Below the pieces are notes generated by a model. It was not told the DNA's origin. It saw only the letters and a program-made list of their open reading frames with translations, and ran no database searches. Source: Verrucomicrobiales bacterium (GTDB lineage Bacteria; Verrucomicrobiota; Verrucomicrobiia; Verrucomicrobiales; Verrucomicrobiaceae). Taken from it: a stretch of 22,928 nucleotides of DNA. How positions within the stretch are numbered: position 1 is the first letter of the stretch; each line of letters opens with the position of its first letter. Shown in pieces: positions 22,232 to 22,928 of this stretch. The DNA is taken from NCBI GenBank assembly GCA_003506995.1, contig DNXB01000636.1, positions 7,536 through 30,463 on the forward strand. The letters run 5' to 3'. The translations under genes and the position numbers were made by a program.

Positions 22232-22717
22232 TCAAGATGGCAAGCGCATACCGTAAGCGTCAAAGCGATTGAACATTTGTATAATTTTATAGATGACAAA
22301 TGCCGTCTTCAAATCATGCGCTTTAACAAACCGGGCTTGTTGTCTTATTAAGTCTGCAATAATTTGGTTACGGTAAAATGAATTGGAAGACTTTGGGTAT
22401 AAAGTTAGACCCAAAATAGTACTGACGGTCAAAATGACTGGTATAGCGGCCAAACCAACATACCAACCGAAGTAGATCACTCCAAGAATTAGCGCTGCTA
22501 GGTTTCCTACTATAGACAAGAGCTTAAGTTTGTTAATTTTATTGGGTGAGAGAAGTCGTTGATAGCCGAGGCCGTCGCCAGAAGGGAAAATGTCATCTTC
22601 TGACGCTATGTCTGCTAGCTTCTGCCCCCAAAACGACAAGGCACCAGAAAATGCGCTCACATACGAACAGACTGAGACGATAAATATACATAAAAGTATA
22701 TAGGTTAAAAAAGTCAT
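22232..22717 (-). CDS. Small hypothetical membrane protein
   Basis: The 161-residue protein has three hydrophobic helices at about 4-25 (FLTYILLCIFIVSVCSYVSAF), 66-86 (LLSIVGNLAALILGVIYFGWY) and 88-108 (GLAAIPVILTVSTILGLTLY). A soluble loop between the first two contains an acidic stretch (ASEDDIFPSGDG), and the C-terminal 50 residues are charged and helical, presumably cytoplasmic. No known family is recognised. The gene is AT-rich, with many A/T-ending codons unlike the left part of the window, in keeping with an acquired gene. A perfect 12-bp palindrome lies just upstream of its ATG (22717). It converges on the DUF2971 gene, so the two are not one operon. Confidence 0.65.
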   Translation of the reverse strand: MTFLTYILLCIFIVSVCSYVSAFSGALSFWGQKLADIASEDDIFPSGDGLGYQRLLSPNKINKLKLLSIVGNLAALILGVIYFGWYVGLAAIPVILTVSTILGLTLYPKSSNSFYRNQIIADLIRQQARFVKAHDLKTAFVIYKIIQMFNRFDAYGMRLPS

Positions 22718-22722
22718 GTGAT

Positions 22723-22734
22723 GATGCTAGCATC
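22723..22734. promoter_or_regulatory. Perfect 12-bp palindrome upstream of the membrane-protein gene
   Basis: GATGCTAGCATC is self-complementary and ends 5 bp before the ATG on the minus strand (22717). Like the palindrome at 19103-19114 it centres on CTAG and sits where a ribosome would bind. A regulatory role is only suggested by position. Confidence 0.3.
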
Positions 22735-22832
22735 TCAGTTCAAATTGTCACTAGCTAAGCCTCCCGGGGAATTGACGTTAACTGCGTGACAAGGGCACTG
22801 CCAGAAGCGGGGGAAATGACGTCAGGGGTTCC

Positions 22833-22879
22833 GACCGGGCACATGGGTGACAAGTTGACCGGGGACATAGGTTACAGTT
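22833..22879. repeat. Two tandem imperfect 23-24-bp repeats before a possible IS transposase start
   Basis: The unit GACCGGGCACATGGGTGACA+AGTT (22833-22856) is followed at once by GACCGGGGACATAGGTTACA+GTT (22857-22879). Such 'ccggggacatgggtgacag' repeats are commonly seen at the ends of IS481-like insertion sequences and could be terminal transposase-binding sites. Confidence 0.5.
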
Positions 22880-22892
22880 GTTGGGGCAGTCT

Positions 22893-22928
22893 ATGCCTTG
22901 GAACGTATCCGTCATGCATGTCCCCATG
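22893..22928 (+). mobile_element. Possible first codons of an IS481-like transposase (cut by window edge)
   Basis: ATG at 22893 opens a frame MPWNVSVMHVPM that is open to the window end. IS481-family DDE transposases often start 'MPW+...VM', and the tandem repeats 14 bp upstream resemble their ends. Only 12 codons are visible, so the call depends on what follows. Confidence 0.3.

Noticed and set aside
1..22928. tRNA, rRNA, CRISPR array or classic riboswitch
   Set aside because: No cloverleaf, rRNA-like segment, regularly spaced direct repeats or known aptamer core was recognised while reading both strands.

Overview
The window reads as a GC-rich chromosomal segment of a Verrucomicrobiota-type bacterium, possibly near Prosthecobacter/Verrucomicrobium. 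That placement is inferred from gene style: a sulfatase with a HEAT-like tail, a secreted protein with D-P...W repeats, a DUF4412 protein, and a rhomboid-like protein with a short C-terminal helical tail. No rRNA or other marker gene is present to confirm it. No tRNA, rRNA or CRISPR array was recognised.

Positions 1-10317 are metabolic. After the tail of a sulfatase (1-669) comes a set typical of aryl-polyene/flexirubin/xanthomonadin-like pigment loci: a flavin-dependent halogenase (699-2249, -), an LpxL-like acyltransferase overlapping a NodB-type polysaccharide deacetylase (2340-4072, +), a SAM methyltransferase overlapping an aryl/acyl adenylating ligase (6085-7952, -), and a ketosynthase overlapping a chain-length-factor-like partner that lacks the catalytic residues (8069-10317, +). 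The expected logic is that the ligase activates an aryl starter, the ketosynthase pair extends it, and the methyltransferase and halogenase decorate the head group. The acyltransferase may attach the product to a membrane carrier. Acyl carrier protein, ketoreductase, dehydratase and exporter genes are not seen, so the set is partial here. A guanine deaminase (4085-4558) and a secreted repeat protein (4612-5940) separate its two halves.

Positions 10318-13335 hold a compact Type II restriction-modification system. A controller-type HTH gene overlaps a PD-(D/E)XK endonuclease gene, and a TaqI/Eco57I-type adenine methyltransferase gene converges on the endonuclease with overlapping 3' ends. Two tandem C-box-like sites lie just upstream of the controller gene. 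This module starts directly where the pigment genes end.

Positions 13381-17008 hold a DUF4412 secreted protein, a lone RbsC-like permease with a large extracytoplasmic insertion, a rhomboid-like membrane protein without catalytic Ser and His, and an L,D-transpeptidase-like lipoprotein.

Positions 17009-22928 look like an accessory, rearranged region. It contains REP-like hairpins and a solo arm, an Rhs/YD-repeat scrap, a cyclase-family scrap, and a decayed duplicate of the transpeptidase 3' end. It also contains a two-gene operon of a nucleotidyltransferase-like protein plus a small basic protein behind a 12-bp palindrome (a candidate toxin-antitoxin or defence pair), an AAA/DUF4143 ATPase, a DUF2971 protein, and an AT-rich three-TM membrane protein. 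The right edge has repeats and a start codon context resembling the beginning of an IS481-like element.
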